Shown here: piece after piece, positions 52,707 to 56,166 of the stretch
Numbering within the stretch: the first letter of the stretch is position 1
Layout of the letters: the number at the start of each line of letters is the position of its first letter
From: Microscillaceae bacterium
GTDB lineage: Bacteria; Bacteroidota; Bacteroidia; Cytophagales; Microscillaceae
DNA: 56,166 nucleotides
Assembly (NCBI GenBank): GCA_025455045.1
Contig: JALONJ010000003.1
Coordinates: 1 to 56,166, forward strand
Direction of reading: 5' to 3'
Made by a program: the position numbers and the translations under genes
The notes under the pieces: generated by a model
What the model saw: only the letters and a program-made list of their open reading frames with translations
Databases searched by the model: none
Told to the model about the DNA's origin: nothing

Positions 52707-54071
52707 ATGTATTACACTAGCAATGTAGCTCACTTGATTATTTACGCATTATTGAGCAACGCAGCCCGGTATCTAAATTTTAAAAATAACAAGCCTAGTC
52801 TATCACCAACTTTTGGGCAAATATTGTATGGGTTTTGGGCGATGATTCACTTGGGTTGTCAAGCCCAAGATACTCGATCATTGCCCCAAAATGACTCACT
52901 GCGAGCCGTTTATCAACAAAAATTTGCTAAATATTTGCCCCAAGAAGCCGCCGTAAAAAACTTTGTGGCGATTTCGGATACCGGAATAGCCATCTATACC
53001 TCAGCTACTGCCCGCCAAACCAATCAATGGGAATATAGCCTAAGCTGGCAGCAAGTTGAGCAGTTGAAAAAAATGCTAAAACAAAGGCATTTCCCCCTGA
53101 AAAAGGCTTATGAAAACGGTAATTTACTTCAAATTTTACAAGATTCGATAAAAGAATCGCGTCCCCAGCCTTCGGTTGCTTCACCTGCCCAGCCCTTGCG
53201 TGGTTGGCGCATTGCGCTCGACCCCGGGCATTTTGGCGGCAATATGACTACCGCCAAAATAGAAGGCAAATACATTGAAATGAACTTGCCCAAAGGTGTG
53301 AAAATCAGTTTTTTTGAATCGGAACTGGCTTGGTACACGGCGCGTATTTTACAAAAAAAACTGAGCGAATTGGGAGCTGAAGTGATGCTTACCCGCAGTC
53401 AATATGGCTATACAGCGTATGGCTATAGTTTTGAGGATTGGTACGAACAATATAAAAAAAATCAACTTGATTCCAATAAAACCGCCTTGAAGCCTGCGCA
53501 AGCCTTTGTCCGCCGGTTTTTTCGCCCCGAGCTTTTTGAACGAGCGCGGCTTATCAATGCCTTTGCCCCCGACCTTACTTTAATCATTCATTACAATGTA
53601 GAATCAAACAATGTGGGCTGGAAAAAACCGGTAACCAGCAATCAATCAATGGCTTTTGTAGGGGGGGGGTTTCAAGCCGGTGAGCTGAACTCAGCCGAAA
53701 ATCGTTTTCATTTTTTGCGGGTTTTACTCAGCGATGAAATTGATAATTCTATTCGTTTTTCGGAAATTGTTTTGCAAAAAATCGCCGATAAATTAGCCGT
53801 TCCCATTATCCAAGAACCCAATAACCAAGCATTTTTGCAGCAAACCAGTTTGCCGGTCAATTCACAAGGGGTGTATGCTCGCAATCTCACAATGACACGC
53901 CAAGTATGGGGAACTTTGTGCTACATTGAGCCTTTGTATCAAGACAATGAAAAAGAATGTAGATTGCTCAATCGGCGTAATTTTAGCCTCGAGGGGCGCA
54001 AAATTCCGCGCCGGATTGTGGAGGTTGCCGAAGCCTATTTGGCGGCAATTTTAGATTATACTAAAAAATGA
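52707..54071 (+). CDS. N-acetylmuramoyl-L-alanine amidase (Amidase_3-like)
   Basis: 454 residues in the open frame from ATG 52707; the first 45 residues look unusual and a lipobox-like IHLGC at residue 51 suggests the real product is a lipoprotein. The amidase core shows GWRIALDPGHFGG (first zinc His), KISFFESELAWYTARILQKKLSELGAEVMLTR (zinc Glu), FERARLINAFAPDLTLIIHYNVESN (second His, HxN), and VWGTLCYIEPLYQDNEKE (catalytic Glu). It cleaves the amide between MurNAc and the peptide stem in peptidoglycan. Within the core, GGG codons form a run of nine G (53661-53669, coding GGG), a possible slippage site. Single gene. Confidence 0.85.
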   Translation: MYYTSNVAHLIIYALLSNAARYLNFKNNKPSLSPTFGQILYGFWAMIHLGCQAQDTRSLPQNDSLRAVYQQKFAKYLPQEAAVKNFVAISDTGIAIYTSATARQTNQWEYSLSWQQVEQLKKMLKQRHFPLKKAYENGNLLQILQDSIKESRPQPSVASPAQPLRGWRIALDPGHFGGNMTTAKIEGKYIEMNLPKGVKISFFESELAWYTARILQKKLSELGAEVMLTRSQYGYTAYGYSFEDWYEQYKKNQLDSNKTALKPAQAFVRRFFRPELFERARLINAFAPDLTLIIHYNVESNNVGWKKPVTSNQSMAFVGGGFQAGELNSAENRFHFLRVLLSDEIDNSIRFSEIVLQKIADKLAVPIIQEPNNQAFLQQTSLPVNSQGVYARNLTMTRQVWGTLCYIEPLYQDNEKECRLLNRRNFSLEGRKIPRRIVEVAEAYLAAILDYTKK

Positions 54072-54226
54072 TTTTTGACGTTCTGAGTTTTTGTATGTAA
54101 ATAATTGCATTGATTTTAAGAAATTATAACTATCTGATAATCAATTAATTAAGAGGTTATTTAAAAATAAATATTCAAAAACTAAACCCTTGATATACCT
54201 ATGATTTATTTAATTATTCAAAAAGA

Positions 54227-54547
54227 ATGAACAAATTCGAAAGACTCAAAATCGACCTCGAGGAGGTTGGTGAGGGAAAAATGAAAGCATTTGGCAGCTC
54301 GATGTTGCCCATTTTGCAAAGCGGGGCTTTGCTTACATTTCGCAAGCAAGCCGAATACGAAGTAGGCGATATAGTATTTTGCAAAGTAAAAGGCAAATAC
54401 ATTGATGCCCACAAAATAGTCAAAAGAAACCCGGCGCGGGGCTATTTGATTGCCAATAATCACGGTTTTGAAAACGGTTGGACAAAGATTGTGTATGGCA
54501 AAGTAATCCAAGCCCAACAAGGTAAAGAAACCAAAGATTTTGATTAA
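54227..54547 (+). CDS. S24/S26-like signal-peptidase-fold protein
   Basis: 106 residues from ATG 54227. KAFGSSMLPILQSGALLTF has the S-M-x-P nucleophile motif of LexA/UmuD and type I signal peptidases, and YEVGDIVFCKVKGKYIDAHKIVKR supplies the G-D-I-V strand and the candidate catalytic Lys (HKI). The chain ends after the NNHGFENGW motif (an asparagine-rich loop typical of this family). It has no DNA-binding N-terminus, unlike LexA, and no membrane anchor, unlike a signal peptidase, so it is a stand-alone peptidase domain of unknown target. Small proteins like this are often found near mobile DNA and phage functions; none is seen here. Confidence 0.75.
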   Translation: MNKFERLKIDLEEVGEGKMKAFGSSMLPILQSGALLTFRKQAEYEVGDIVFCKVKGKYIDAHKIVKRNPARGYLIANNHGFENGWTKIVYGKVIQAQQGKETKDFD

Positions 54548-54618
54548 TGTTCTGATAATCAACCAATTCACCCAAAAATCCTTCGGCTAATCTCTTTATT
54601 TTACTAAACTGCCAAACC

Positions 54619-54650
54619 AGCCAATTTCCTTTGGAAATTTGGCTAATTTT
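54619..54650 (+). terminator. Intrinsic terminator after the S24-like gene
   Basis: AGCCAATTTCC, loop TTT, GGAAATTTGGCT then a T-rich tail (AATTTTTT). The gap 54548-54955 also carries palindrome cores at 54553-54561 and 54685-54693 and a degenerate one near 54890; nothing else is recognised. Confidence 0.75.
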
Positions 54651-54955
54651 TTATGTTTTTATTTTGAACATTTAACTAAATATCTGATAATCAATGGTTT
54701 ATACTTTTAAATAATCATTTATCAATCGTTGGGCTTTGAATCGCAAAAGCATTGATACACCAATTGAAATCAATTACTACTTTTATTTTATGGCAATTTT
54801 TGTCTCGGCTTCAACCTAAATCCAACTAATTTTATTACATTTGAAAGCCAAGTACCCATAAAATGGGCTAATTTGTTGATTGACTAACTGGCTGATAATG
54901 AGCCTATTAGCCACTAAATCAATTGAATCAATTTTGATAATGTACTTTATAGACT

Positions 54956-55882
54956 ATGTTTGAACTTGACCGTACAATTCCCGAAAGCTACGCCAATTTG
55001 ATAAGCCAAGCCGATTATGATAAAATATTGGATATATCGCTTGAGTTTTTTGCCCAAAGCGATTTGCAAGTAACTCGTGTGCAGAATGGCTTGATTTTTT
55101 TGGCAATGGATGAAACCGACCGCGAACTGCAAGCCGGATTGGACAATTTGGTAAAAACCCTAGCTAAAACTTTGCCTTCGGAATGGCAAAGAGTGATAGA
55201 AGGGCATTTTGCCCGCCTGACCAAGCTCAAGGAGCAAGAAAAAGCCTACAATTTTTTCTTCAAAGATTTCGAGTATGCCCAACAATATTTGCGGGTTTTA
55301 ATCAAAGATGCCGAAGCAATGCCGGCAAATTTGGCTTCCGAATTGGTCAAAAAAATAGATTTTCCCGAAACCCATACCTTATTGGTATTTGATTTTGATG
55401 AGCAATTTCGGTTTCTTACCCAAAAAGACATTGAAGAATGGGGCGTACATCCTGATGAGCTTTTTGAAATAGCGCGCCATCATATCAAATCCGAAAATAT
55501 TGAAATAGAAGAAATGGTTTGGAATGAAGAGTATAGCATTTACGCTTTTTTTAGTGGTGATTTTGCGGCAAGCTATCTGCTTGATATTGAGGACAATGCT
55601 GAGTTTTGTATTGGCGAGTATGGTACTTTGTTGGCAATTCCCGCCAAAGGCGCGGCTTTTGCTCACCCTATTCACGATGGCGAGGTTTTGAAGGTAATTG
55701 AAACTATCAATCCTTTGGTGCTACAGTTTTATGACCACGAACCCGGTAGTATCAATGCCCATTATTATTGGTATTTTCAAGGTATGTGGGATATTTTCCC
55801 GATTGAACCCAACTCTGATGGAATGAGTACCATCAAGCTCCCCAAAAATTTGGAAAAAATGCTGTATGGGGATAAAAATTAG
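54956..55882 (+). CDS. DUF1444-like hypothetical protein
   Basis: 308 residues from ATG 54956. The region about 145-185 (LLVFDFDEQFRFLTQKDIEEWGVHPDELFEIARHHIKS) resembles DUF1444 (YtpQ-type) proteins, with the D-x-x-x-x-W-G-h-x-x-x-E-L-h-x-x-A pattern, and a later GEYGTLLAIPAKGAAFAHP segment is also compatible. It is soluble, acidic, without signal peptide. DUF1444 proteins have no assigned reaction. This match rests on one segment, so I would accept a different hypothetical family. Single gene; it is followed by a perfect short hairpin and two iterated palindromes at the end of the window. Confidence 0.55.
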   Translation: MFELDRTIPESYANLISQADYDKILDISLEFFAQSDLQVTRVQNGLIFLAMDETDRELQAGLDNLVKTLAKTLPSEWQRVIEGHFARLTKLKEQEKAYNFFFKDFEYAQQYLRVLIKDAEAMPANLASELVKKIDFPETHTLLVFDFDEQFRFLTQKDIEEWGVHPDELFEIARHHIKSENIEIEEMVWNEEYSIYAFFSGDFAASYLLDIEDNAEFCIGEYGTLLAIPAKGAAFAHPIHDGEVLKVIETINPLVLQFYDHEPGSINAHYYWYFQGMWDIFPIEPNSDGMSTIKLPKNLEKMLYGDKN

Positions 55883-55943
55883 GAATTGAGAATTGAGAAT
55901 TATATAAATCCCTTATGTTCAATTAATTATATTTCTAAAAAGG

Positions 55944-55977
55944 TTCTTCACTACTTTTCAAGAAAAGTAGTGAAGAA
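55944..55977. terminator. Perfect 16-bp hairpin after the last gene
   Basis: TTCTTCACTACTTTTC, loop AA, GAAAAGTAGTGAAGAA. The arms match the ends of the 153-bp element at 18698-18850 with the interior lost, so it may be an element remnant acting as terminator. Confidence 0.6.
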
Positions 55978-56002
55978 AATTAAATTAACGTGAATATTTT
56001 TA

Positions 56003-56156
56003 TAACTAATTGATAATCAACTAATTATAATGTAAAAAATACATTTTTTCGATAAATTATAAATTACGTTTAAAATAAAATTGTATTATTTTAATATAAT
56101 AAATATTTTAAATAATTTTTGTAAAAATATATAAAGTATTGATAATCAATTAGTTA
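56003..56156. repeat. Two iterated palindromes at the window end
   Basis: Cores at 56011-56019 (left arm TAACTAAT perfect) and 56140-56148 (right arm ATTAGTTA perfect), 129 bp apart with very AT-rich DNA between. Confidence 0.88.
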
Positions 56157-56166
56157 ATACTATAAA

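Overview
The window comes from a low-GC member of the Bacteroidota, most likely a Cytophagales-type gliding or environmental bacterium (my inference). Supporting signs are a giant secreted protein with a type IX secretion (T9SS) C-terminal sorting domain, a GLPGLI-family secreted protein, SpoIIE phosphatases fused to sensor modules, a short LeuA without regulatory domain, three Uma2-type proteins, and promoters of the Bacteroidota form TTTG-N19/20-TAnnTTTG. I see no rRNA, tRNA, CRISPR array or transposase gene.

Layout. 0.5-3.3 kb: small secreted proteins, a GLPGLI protein and a PP2C phosphatase, all on the minus strand. 3.6-8.4 kb: penicillin-acylase-type hydrolase, a membrane protein, a Uma2 protein and a hemerythrin-domain protein. 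8.5-16.2 kb: polA, a toxin-antitoxin-like operon, a DUF5685-like protein with a cysteine-rich tail, a second Uma2 protein and uvrC. 16.4-20.3 kb (minus): speE, msrB, hemA. 21-23 kb: a SpoIIE phosphatase with a solute-binding sensor. 23.5-37.4 kb (minus): one 4,607-residue adhesin or carbohydrate-binding protein. 38.4-44.1 kb: a PduO-type adenosyltransferase, ilvE, a hypothetical protein, a NUDIX hydrolase and a second SpoIIE phosphatase with a 7TM sensor. 44.3-51.0 kb: leucine operon leuC-leuD-leuB-leuA. 51.2-55.9 kb: small protein, third Uma2 protein, amidase, S24/S26-type peptidase and a DUF1444-like protein.

Two regulatory or genomic systems stand out. First, upstream of leuC there is what looks like a complete ribosome-dependent leucine attenuator: a consensus promoter, a 17-codon leader ORF with four consecutive Leu codons, and mutually exclusive antiterminator and terminator stems. 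It suits the LeuA encoded here, which lacks the allosteric domain, so control may lie in transcription. Second, a highly iterated 25-nt palindrome (half-site TAACTAATTGAT, central A/T, mirrored half-site; core TGATWATCA) occurs 44 times with a perfect core: 33 between genes and 11 inside genes, where it usually reads Asp-Asn-Gln/His. I estimate about one chance occurrence, so something maintains it.

The intergenic DNA is also full of mobile-looking repeats: a MITE with perfect 19-bp inverted ends and 8-bp target duplications, one copy nested in another repeat family; GC-rich palindromes inserted in frame into polA as inter-domain linkers; a ~1.3-kb repeat island carrying a GxxExxY gene inside the leu operon; a 21-bp minisatellite; and terminator-plus-palindrome cassettes.
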